Assembly (NCBI GenBank): GCA_030562195.1
Contig: JAUJPP010000012.1
Span: forward strand, 3,968,001-4,032,000
Length of the DNA stretch: 64,000 nt
DNA from: Nipponacmea schrenckii
Lineage: Eukaryota > Mollusca > Gastropoda > Lottiidae
Direction: 5' to 3'
A model generated the notes under the pieces. It made no database searches, was not told the origin of the DNA, and was given only the letters and a program-made list of their open reading frames with translations. A program made the translations under genes and the position numbers. Position 1 is the stretch's first letter. Each line of letters begins with the position of its first letter. Positions 22,666 to 64,000 of the stretch are shown here, in pieces.

Positions 22666-25600
22666 AACCAATATTTTGTATTATATATACTGATATTATG
22701 TAATATAACTAGTCAGTCATTATTTATCATAATCATTTAAGTCTTTGTGTACATTTTCATACTCTCATTTTATATGCTCTTTTTTGATCATGTGTCCAGT
22801 GTTTCTATGCTCTCTTAAATTGTATAGTGCTACTTGTGATATAGTTTGTGCAATATAAATACAAAGACCTTGTAAATAATATTTCCAAATTATTTTAAAT
22901 CTTATTGATTCTCAAGAATCAGTTTGCAAAGTAGAACATAAACTAACAAGGTACAAGTTTCAATTCGAAATGGAAATCAGCAAACCTTACTGGCTAGTAT
23001 GGTCTTTGGGAAATAATTATTTGTCATGTCTAAAACAAAGTTCAACAGAGAATTGTAAGTTTATAGAAATCCACCAGATAATGATTTTAATTGTAAATAA
23101 ATCTAAATTATAATATGTATATAGTAAGCCTCTATCATCCAGTCCCTCTTTGTCTTCAAACAGCTGGGCACTTGCATAAACTTGGGACAACAATGCTGCC
23201 ATTTCACTTACGGAACCTACCTAGTGCAGGTTGAGCCGATTGAAAGCTGGGATGCGAGAGGACTGGGTGTCAGAGACTAGTAAATAGTGCTCATTATGAA
23301 TGGAACATTTGAAATATTGTATAAATTGATTGGAAATCATATGTTTTATGGAATAAAAGTTGTTATCATTTGGTTATCATTATTATTATTAATATGTTAC
23401 CTTTGTTAGATTATTGTATTTCTTTGTTTCTATTTGTATTAAATATATTGTGATATTACATTCATTTCTAGTTTTATTGGTTACTGAAAAATGAACATGC
23501 ATCAATATTTTAGACATTGGGAAACGGACTTCCCTTGTTGCTGGTTTATTAGAGTGGTTGATAGAGCAAGATGAAGTACAAATAATTTACTCAATCATTG
23601 TTAATGGGAGGTAACTCTTATTATAAATAAAATTATTTGGGTCTTGAATGATAAAGGTCTTCAGAAGTATTTGAAGTACACAAAATCGCATTATGCCTTC
23701 AAATATACCTAAAAATAGGAATTTCACTTCACTTTGTTTTTCTCATTATGTCGGACTCTCAAGAAGAGATAATTATATAAGATTATATTATTATAACTTA
23801 AAACACAGATAATCCTGCACTTACATGAATTTGTGAACTGTGAACACTATTACTGATTAGCTTAGCCAAAAATATCGCCCGTTTCTGATATAAAGTTAAA
23901 GTATAAATCATTTTCTAAAGCATATATACCACTACTGTAATACCAAAAGGCACATGAAGTTCCCAACTTGTTCACTGATATAAGAAAACAATGTTCTAAT
24001 ATTTTTAGTTTTTATTTTTTTTTAAAGTTTTTTGATAAACATCTCAACATGATACAAAAAGTCTCAATTGGACAAAAGTTTGAGACATATTTACATCCAA
24101 CAACGAGAGAATAAGATTTTCACTGAGGGGGGGAGGGTGCTGCAGGATAAAAATAGAGTCTAACTGACAGTTGACAACCTCAATAATAATTCTGTAGGAA
24201 ATCATAACTCCTTCAGTTCTCTTTCTACCAGAAATAGTTCCTCAAACTATATCATCCTTTCACCCTTTAAACTAAGCTGGCTGAAGTTGAAACATAAAAT
24301 ATTTACTATACCACAATCATAGCTCAACCATTCTTACATCTTGCAAATTTCTACTTGATAGTTTTGTCCTGGAAACTTGTAATAATTGTTTGTACATTCA
24401 ATTATATTTAAAGATTACATTCTAGAGCAAGTTTCATAACAAAAAGTTCATTTCTTTTGCCGAGATCTTGATAAACACCAGGCAGTTGTTTCTCAAAAAA
24501 TATTATTTTTCTCTTTTGTATGCTATTTCTCATTGCAGAATTTGACAATTCTAAGGACAAATTTTATCAAGAAACCAGGACCCGAACTGCATACTAAGCA
24601 CATTTAGAATAGATCAGATATTTATCAATTTTAGTTTATTCACAAATGGACATTGAAGATCTAGTCAGATAGATAAAGCTACATTAATATCCCTGGAAAA
24701 ATGGTGAAGCCCTAACCAAGTTTAAATTGTACAAAAAGATTATTTATAGAATAGACTATTACAACTATATAGCTAGATGAATATAAGCTTTGTGGTCTGA
24801 TTTTTATCATGGCATGGTAATCTTTAAACAAGTCCTTAAATACAGTATATTAGATCAGATTAAAACAAACTAAAATAACCAGAAATTTTTACAATCAGGT
24901 CAGATAGGTCCAAATATAAAGTTTCAGACAGCCAGCTGTAAAATATCTCAATTTCCAAAGTCTGAATGATGAGAATTGGAGTTACTTCCCTTGTCCACTA
25001 AGATCAAATCATTTTTTTTTTTATTTAAAACAATGAAATGAATCGACTTCAGTACACAATCTCAATGTGAAATCATGGAGAAACAACCTAGAGAGGAAAA
25101 ATAAAAATATAACAAAGAGATCAAATATAGCTTGCCTTTATATTAACAACTGTTGTCATCATAACTTAATTCAATATGGCAGAGAGAGAGATGATCTATA
25201 GAACAGAAATAGAATATAGAAGTGTTGAGAAGAGGGTTTGCCCTATCATATTACTTGTTACAAATGACAATATTCAGATTTTAACAAAAAGAAGTTTATC
25301 AGTTGAAATCATGAATTTCCTTCGGTAGAGAATTAGCATGACGGTCACCGACGAGTCACCAAACAAAAATAATCTTTAATCCATTCATCAACAGCATGTA
25401 TACACATAACATCCACAATGTAAATTTAGTTCACTTATTAAGGCTTTATAAGCAGATTTTGTTTATAGCTTTTAAAGCTGTAACATCAGTAAACATCCTC
25501 CTTGCAGTATGGAATGGCAAAGGTGGGTTTATCTTGATAATTTCAGTCTCCGCTTCTAACAGGAAGCTGGGTTATTTTTTGGACAGTTCCAACGTTTATT

Positions 25601-25892
25601 CCTGATTTCCGCCATCAGAACATTTTCATATTATCAGCACTTAACATTCACTATATGGTCTTGTACATCACTTCACATTCTTAACACTTGGAGTTTCCAC
25701 ACCTCTTTGAATTTTTAAATTCCTTTCCTACGTCTTTCTGCACCAATCGTAATGTGGATATTTATTTTGAAGGAAGAATCTATTAATAGTAACATATTGA
25801 TGTCACTAAGTAAGGTTTCTTCCTTTCAGCAGCACTGACGATTTATTTAATTTTGCACCAAGTTTGAAACCATTTCTACTCATTGTTGTACT
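22666..25892. other. Interval between convergent genes
   Basis: This stretch separates the + strand six-pass gene from the - strand TBL1XR1 stop codon and probably contains both 3' UTRs. It is AT-rich. A more balanced patch at about 23110-23290 contains a short minus-strand open frame (MAALLSQVYASAQLFEDKEG and on, from 23202). No complete gene is supported. Confidence 0.55.
25761..25766 (-). promoter_or_regulatory. Candidate poly(A) signals of TBL1XR1
   Basis: Minus-strand AATAAA occurs at 25842-25847, 25761-25766 and about 25595-25600, that is 46 to about 300 bases after the stop codon. In AT-rich DNA chance matches are common, so the site used is unknown. Confidence 0.3.
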
Positions 25893-57182
<31,290 letters not shown>

Positions 57183-57247
57183 GGTGGTAAAAACTTAAAC
57201 ATCAAGTCTATCAAATAATGACACTGTCAACAAAATAACTTCTTTCA
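57183..57247 (-). other. Probable 5' UTR part of the first coding exon of TBL1XR1
   Basis: A good minus-strand acceptor ('ctttaatttcag') ends at 57248, placing 65 non-coding bases before the ATG. An upstream non-coding exon is therefore likely. Confidence 0.5.
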
Positions 57248-57686
57248 CTGAAATTAAAGACAATAGTCATAATAACAGACAGTTATAATTTATTAGCTCG
57301 ATAGCTCTACAATGAAATGTTAGCAATAATACCAGAAAAACATGAGATTGAATGCAAAAAACAAAGGCTAATAACATTCCAGCACCCATAAATTCATGTA
57401 TGGCCTATTATAGGCTACCAAGAGCTTAAATATTATGTGTTTACTGAATGTTAGTACCGGTACCTATAATATAAGATTTGGCAATTGACTATCACTGGAA
57501 TCAGGCTTATACAGAGTACTGTAATAAAAACATGCAATTCTGGATGGTATAACTTGACAAGGAATATTGCTTCTAGACATTTTACTAGAAGGTATTAACT
57601 GCTAAAAGAGAACTACTGGTACCTAAAAAAAAAATTAAAAGTGGTTTAAAGAGAAGCAAGGCTTGTGATGCCCAAAACTAAATAAA

Positions 57687-57926
57687 CTTACAATCCACGG
57701 TATTATTTTACCTTTGATGTCGACAATTATTTCATTTATTAACCTGTGGACGAATCTATCGGATAAAGGGGGTTAATAGTAAAAGGAAACATAGTTTTCC
57801 TTGGATTGTAAGTTAGATATAGACCTCAAACCCCTAGGTTAATATTCGAAAAAAATGTCTCAGGCAAGCCCTCGACATTTTTTTTCGAATATTTACCTCA
57901 TATCGGTCTATCTTATACGTAATTCA
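57687..57926. mobile_element. Two adjacent foldback elements
   Basis: The first has perfect 11-base inverted ends CTTACAATCCA (57687-57697 and 57802-57812). The second is a long hairpin in which AATATTCGAAAAAAATGTC (57841-57859) pairs with the inverse at 57874-57893, with one base inserted. Outer 'agatatagacc' and 'ggtctatctt' also pair. Both resemble small non-autonomous DNA elements. Confidence 0.65.
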
Positions 57927-60310
57927 ATAAAATATATATTTAAGTACAATTTACCAGAAAGTGATTGGGAGGTTAGTAAACAGATTAGGGTGATTAACAT
58001 AATAGCATCAAACACCTGACCGCAAAGTGACTAATGATATAACTTACGCCTGGTAATTGAAAAAGAAGCCAACTTCTGGGCTTAGTTGTAAGTTTGTTAC
58101 TATAAGGTAGAGGCGTGTACCTGAACCCCAACCATTATATGATTATCGCCAGTTGAAAATTTAATACTTCACTGCCTTCGCATGTTTGTTTTCTTGAAAT
58201 TAGTTAAAAGTTGATGTGCTCTATTTCATTTATAATGACTTCCATTCCAAAACAGGCCTGACTTTTGGTTATCATTAGTAAAGCCCTTGACTCGGACAGT
58301 TTAATTCAACTCTTTGATTGCCCCCTAACCATTGCCTAAAAGCTCTGACGATGACAAGTGGGACAAATACTCTGCAATTCTGATACACAAGCACCGGTTT
58401 TTATCAACAATAATTGCGGACAGTCGCTCTATCACATAAAAGATGGGGAGTCGAACAGATACAATCTGTACAAAGGTGTCTGTGGTGGAACAGCTGAGTG
58501 CTATATGCAGTCTTAATGTCATTCTGATCATGTGACCACTAGAAACAACAAAAATAGCGGTAGCCACAGAAATTTTTCGGCATTGATAAAAACATGCCGT
58601 AAAATTGTTATTTACCGGTAAAAATCAATGATTTTTGCAGCGAGTTGTTTGAACATTATGCTTTTACTAATAACATATTTTTCATAAATGACTGTAGTCT
58701 TCCTTTAACATTAAATATTGGATAAAATAAATGTATCAAATTAAATGTGTTATAAATTCAATAAATGGAAATTTACATTTATATATGACAGCTGTTGATG
58801 CTTTAACCAGAATATAGATCAAGAGGTCAAAAATGTCATAAGCAGAATAATTAGAGTTAATCTTATATAGCATAATTACCAGACTAACTAAATGTAATAA
58901 TGTTACATAACAAGAGTAACTAACTAGTTTCTTACTGACAAATTCATAGTCAAGTCTCAACATGGAATCCAGCTCTAAAAGAACTTTATTTCTGAATCTC
59001 AAATAATGAAGAAAGTCAAATTTACTTTGATATGCAACAGGTTATTTTTACACCAAGACAATATATAAGCTTATTCCATTCCAAGGAACCAATAACATAA
59101 GGAATCCAAAGGAAACAATGTCAGGATATTACAAACATTGAAGATACGTGAGTCTTCTTTATCAAATGCTAATCTGTAGCAACAACTACTTCAACCTGTA
59201 CAACTTCTCAGAGGTCAAATATAGTTATTAATATTAAGCCACTATCAACCAAATCTGCTTTACAATTTATTCCATGACTTACAATCATTTCAAAATCAGG
59301 TTAAAATAAATTCTTATACTGTCTACCAAAATATCCTGAGAATTTACATTGTTTTTACTTCCCATATTCACCCCACCCTTCATTATAGAAATGTAGCATA
59401 TTATGACACAATATATAACTAGAGATGACTCATAAGTCAAATGCAAGAAAGTGGAGTAAAAATCTCAACATGCAAATACAAAAATAAAAAGGACAAAGTT
59501 AGGATTGAAGTGAAGTACTTTTATTCAGTTGAAGAAACGAGAATTGGCTTTTGAAACACAAAAAAAACAGGCAAAAGGATTTTAAAAGTACCGTATATAA
59601 AAATTACTGAGGTGTCAAAGTTAAGTTCCACCAAGTCTATTTGAATGAAACTGTTAAAGACAGCGAATAACTGAGTAAAGTTCTTGGTAGGACTATGTTA
59701 ATTAAATCCAATGTGTAACTGTGAAAATTGTGTCCAGATGTAGTAATGATAATTGTTATAAAAACTGCAAATTTCCTTCTACATTTATTACTAGTTTAGT
59801 TTTTCACAATTGATCACAAAAAAAGAGAGACAAATAACACCTACTCACACTTCACAATTAATGAAATTTTATTGGCTACAAATAGCCAGGTTTAAAGGGG
59901 CATTTTGACAGTTATGACAAAATCTCCTAGCGTTTATTTTTATAGTTAGGTTGTAGAAGGATGTAAGCTTAAATTATTTAACCTAGAGTATAATTGGGAG
60001 ACACTAAAAACTGCTGGATAAGTTTACGGAGACATTTCTCTAGGTTTCTAAGCATTTCAGAGACCCAACTAAAAAAAGTCCAGTTGATCAAATTATAGAC
60101 AACATATTCATAACCTATAATCATATTGTTTCTAAATATTTTGGGTAAGCTTATAGGATTTAACATATTTAAGCTTTTGTTCTTGAAAATTTGCATAAAT
60201 ATCAATTTGTTAATATTACTAATATAATTAAATTGCTGCTTAATACTAATGACATATTACAACACATTTCCAATGAAATAATAAAAATTAAGCACGCATG
60301 ATAAAAATTA

Positions 60311-61430
60311 AGATAGCTTGCCAGGCAAGGTAATATAAGCCCACTGGCAGCATTTATTTCGTATATAAACTTTTCAGTAAGGTAACAATAAGTGGAATGA
60401 AATATTCAACCTTCCACCATATATTTTTTTTCTAGGGTCTCTAGTTTCATTAAAAACTGTCAAGAATTGTACCCAATAACAACTCATTAAATATTTTTCA
60501 GTATTATTATGATTTGCAATAGGGGTCACCCTTAATAAAATTATGATATTTTTAATTCTTAATAGGGCTCATCCTTGGGTGATATTAAACAATTTCAGTA
60601 AGTTTTGTCAAAAATGAATGTTTAGAGTGTTCACAAGCCAAAAGTTGAAAGCGTTTTTGAAAACGGGGGTAACAACTGACACAAAATATTTTTCGATTTA
60701 TCTGATTTTCAATAGGGTTCATCTTTGGGAGAAAAAATACTGAAGCCAAGTTTTATCAAAATCCATTGAAATTGTTCTTTCTAGAGTGTTAACGAGTTAA
60801 ATTGAACGCATTTTCAAAAACAAGGGCAATAACTTGTACTCAATATTTTTTGATTTTCAATAGGGTTCATCCTTGGAAGAAAACAAATACTCAAGCCATG
60901 TTTCATCAAAATCCATTAAAAATCTAGAGTGTTTACAAGCTAAAATTGAACGTTTTTTCAAGAACAAGGGAAATAACTTGTATTAAATATTTTTCAATTA
61001 TCCATTAATCCATTAAGAATTATTCTTTCAAGAGTGTTTACAAACTAAAATTGACGTGTTTTCAAGAACAAGGGCTATAAGTCATATTAAATATTTTTCG
61101 ATTTCGCTGATTTTCAATAGGGTTCATCCTTGAGTTATAACAAACTCTCACACCGAGTCTCATCAAAATCCGTTAAGAATTGCACATTGTAGAGTGTTTA
61201 CGAGCCATTCAAGAACAAGGGCAAGCACTCATACTAAATTTTTTCAGATTTCGCAGATTTTCAATAGGGGTTCATCCTTGCATGATCATCAACACTCATA
61301 TCAAGTTTCATCAAAATCCGTTAAGAATTGCACCCTCTAGAGTGTTTACGAGCAATTGTGGACAGACAGACGGACGAACCGACAGACGGGTGTGACGACA
61401 ATATATGCCCCCCATTTCATGTGGGCGTAT
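60311..61430 (+). mobile_element. Dispersed repeat family, copy 3
   Basis: It has the same start ('agatagcttgccaggcaagg') and the same end ('catttcatgtgggcgtat') as copy 1. The internal tandem units differ: about 150 bases each, with 'ttttcaatagggttcatcct', 'agtttcatcaaaatcc.tta' and 'tctagagtgtttac'. It ends with a 'gacagacagacggacgaacc' tract before the 3' hairpin. Ends are therefore conserved while interiors are replaced. Confidence 0.8.
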
Positions 61431-63529
61431 AAAAATTTAATGTGTCATTTCACAGGATTATGATTAAGAAGAAGAGATTATATATTATTAAAAAACAAGG
61501 TGTTAGTAAACAGAGGCATTCGTGATAGGATTACAACATACAGAAATTGGATTAATCAATTAACAAGATTAAAATCAGTTCAGATCTTGAAAGACAATAA
61601 ACTTGAAGCCTATTATCTTCCCTAATGCTTTTAAAACTGAAATTAAATTTTCTAATTAGCAATGGCACTGACTACAGTATGAAAAGAAAAATCATTTTTC
61701 TAAGACTTGAGATCTGTTATGATTAAATAATAGTATTCAAGATTTTGTTGTGCTTTATTATTCATTAATGGAAGTTTCCTTTATGGCACAAAGTCATGAC
61801 ATTGACAGTAAAAAAACTGTGAAATTTCAATCATGAGCAGTAATCAGTATTTTGAGAGAAAATAAGCATGGCAACTCAATATCTGTAATCATATTTTATT
61901 TTTATATGCAATGAAAAATAAATAAATATCAGTTAGTTTAGTTTACATGAACCTTTAGTGTAAAACAGACCAGTTGTGTGATTGAATTTACTTTGATAAA
62001 ATCTAGTGGCTATAATTTTTTTTTAATATTTCAGCATAAATTTTCAAATTTCTAGTCCTTATGTTTTTTATATCATATAATGAAATCATGACAGGCTTGT
62101 CTTAGATATCAAAAGATGAGGCATTGACCCCTGACTAGACTACAACAGAAAATACATTTAGAATGTTTGGCCATCAAAATCCCAGTACAAAGAGTGCTAA
62201 GTACAGCAAACTCTTTTATAAATAACAAGGAAATGCAAACAAAGAACATGTTCAACACGTGTGACCATATAAATGAAACAGACATTAGCTTAAAGATCCT
62301 ATGTCAAGATGGCCATATAACTAAAGCAGCCTATAGATAATTTACACTACATTAGGGAAACAAACTATAACAGAAAGATAAGTACCAGTTTCTGGAAACT
62401 AAACATATTCCTCTCCCAAACCTTTCCTCTTTCTGCCTTCAAGCAATCAGTCAATGCGGTTTGAAAAATGACCTGTAACTTCATCTGAACTGATCTGTTT
62501 TTAAAAATATCAACAAAAGTAGTCAAAAAAAAACCTCAAATATCAAAGTAAACATACCCAACTTAAGATCAAATAGGACTCCACTTTTGTCAAATTTTAA
62601 AATTTTTAATTGTCATAGGCCCTAGTAATTGCTTATCATATACCCATATAGCCCCAGTCAAATCTATTTCTAACCCACAGAATTGTGTCTCAAGAAGCAA
62701 ATGTGCCTGCTACATGTATCAAAGAAAAAGTACAGAGAAAAAAATTCTGGTTTCAAAGGATCAAACTTAAATCAATTAGTATTTGAGACATGAGGCCTAT
62801 GTGAGATACCTTCTAACCAGCCTTAGATAGGCACAGTACTTTGATCTTCGGTTGACGGGAAAATTACAAATTAAAAAAGAAACTTCAAGTTAGTACAAGT
62901 ACAATATACATAATTATGATAAATGAATGAATAAGGATTCAGCCTTCAAGCTGCTGTTGAACCTGTAATAAATGAAATCTTTAAATAAAAGGGGTTAAAC
63001 GGTAAAGTCAAGAAGTAAGATTTAGGATACAGACAATCTCTGGAATCTAGATACAGCCTAAAGTCTAAACACAAGCAAAGAGCATGAATAGCAAAAATAT
63101 AAAGAGTTGAGGAGATGATATATAGCATAGCACACATTGGATTGAGCATCCCTCTTTTATCTGCTGTCCTCTTTTAATTCCCACACAGTATAATCCTCTT
63201 ACTTACAGATTTATTTTCTCCACAAATCATTACATTTAAAATGTAAATTTTCATAAACAACCAAAAAATACAACAGGAACTCGGTGGAGAATTAAGTTTG
63301 TTGGTTGGTACCGTACTAAACTTGCTTTGGAAAAATAACACCTATTTTGATTAAACTAGTACACTTCAGGTCAGTTATCCAGGATAAATATCTCCAATAT
63401 ATTCCTAATAAATATATCCCCAGTCACTCAACAATATTGCAGGAATAAACTGAATGCTTAGATCCAAAATACACCGACATTAAGTCCATGAAAGAACAAT
63501 TTCTCTTATGATAAACGTGATATCTAACC

Positions 63530-63900
63530 AAAGTCAGTTTTCCCACAATGGCGGAAGAGTCGGCTTCATCACAACATGTGGCGCGTTAATAAATAAATCT
63601 AGGATAAAAGTCGGAGATATTTGAGTGTCTATTGGTGCATAACGTGACACAAAATTATACTTTATAACTTTAACTTTCTAAAATGTACCGCTAATAAAAT
63701 ACTGTGTTTATTATAATGGACCTAGATTGTTGTGAACCGGCGGAGTAATATATCATCTAGATGCATGTTCGACCGCATTACCTTGCATGACGTCACTTGG
63801 AATGAGGTCAAAGAAGATTCCATTTAAAAGAAGAATTCAAGTTGCCCACGAAAACATATTTTCAATGGAATTTCAATTTGATACATCACGTCTTACCTTG
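63530..63900. promoter_or_regulatory. Candidate promoter / first-exon region
   Basis: A CpG-containing patch holds 'cacaatggcggaagag' at 63544 (YY1-like and ETS-like sites in one), a perfect CRE palindrome TGACGTCA at 63788-63795, and strong minus-strand donors CAAG|GTAAGA at 63896 and CAAG|GTAATG near 63780. These would suit a 5' non-coding exon of TBL1XR1, with a possible divergent + strand start (short frame MAEESASSQHVAR from 63548). Assignment is inference. Confidence 0.4.
63788..63795. promoter_or_regulatory. CRE/ATF palindrome TGACGTCA
   Basis: A perfect eight-base CRE in AT-rich DNA is uncommon by chance. It sits within the promoter-like patch upstream of TBL1XR1. If the donor near 63780 is used, this site would lie inside an exon rather than in the promoter. 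Confidence 0.45.
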
Positions 63901-64000
63901 AATTACACTTCGATTATTATAAAATAAAATTAGTCATGTACCTATAAGAAAAGTATGAATTATATAGTTACATTGTAACAGTCATCTCACACCTGTTCGT

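Larger units (their letters stand above)
57248..63530. other. 5' non-coding region or first intron of TBL1XR1
   Basis: No coding exon was found. It holds the foldbacks at 57687-57926, a compositionally balanced patch at about 58320-58620 and repeat copy 3 at 60311-61430. The patch contains GATCATGTGACC, an E-box-like site, and could hold an alternative first exon; that is not supported further. Confidence 0.5.

Overview
This is a eukaryotic window: AT-rich, gene-poor, with long GT-AG introns. It looks like a mollusc or a close lophotrochozoan relative. The evidence is a strongly conserved animal gene (TBL1XR1) combined with repeats of a style I associate with mollusc genomes, carrying phrases such as 'caagggcaataactc' and 'gacggacggac'. 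The phylum call is inference; the animal call is firm.

Layout. Positions 1-7335 hold no gene I can support, only diverged SINE-like repeats. Positions 7336-21950 (+ strand) hold a split gene of at least 18 coding exons, all GT-AG and all phase-consistent. It encodes a protein of about 1678 residues that I do not recognise. Its predicted plan is a cytosolic SSGNQ-rich N-terminus, six membrane segments, a first ectodomain of about 760 residues with an EGF-like module and a TNFR-like cysteine-rich module, and two smaller helical ectodomains. It reads as a cell-surface protein. A 48-bp tandem array, a 51-bp array of about 54 copies and a 22-bp array sit in two of its introns and just after its stop codon. 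Positions 22666-25892 are the gap between two convergent genes.

Positions 25893-57182 (- strand) hold a complete TBL1X/TBL1XR1 orthologue: 14 coding exons, 490 residues, LisH and F-box-like N-terminus, eight WD repeats. It is a nuclear exchange factor and subunit of the NCoR/SMRT-HDAC3 corepressor complex. Its introns carry most of the mobile DNA: an element with TTAA-type ends, a hAT-like element, a 953-bp element with 37-bp terminal inverted repeats, foldbacks, two tandem-array families, and a repeat family bounded by 'agatagcttgccaggcaagg' and 'gtgggcgtat', of which a third copy lies at 60311-61430. One stretch of intron 4 (about 43690-44640) looks like a corrupted second copy of its neighbour and is probably an assembly error.

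Positions 57248-64000 are 5' non-coding DNA of TBL1XR1. A promoter-like segment with a CRE palindrome lies near 63530-63900. The two genes are convergent, and nothing in the sequence suggests that they work together.
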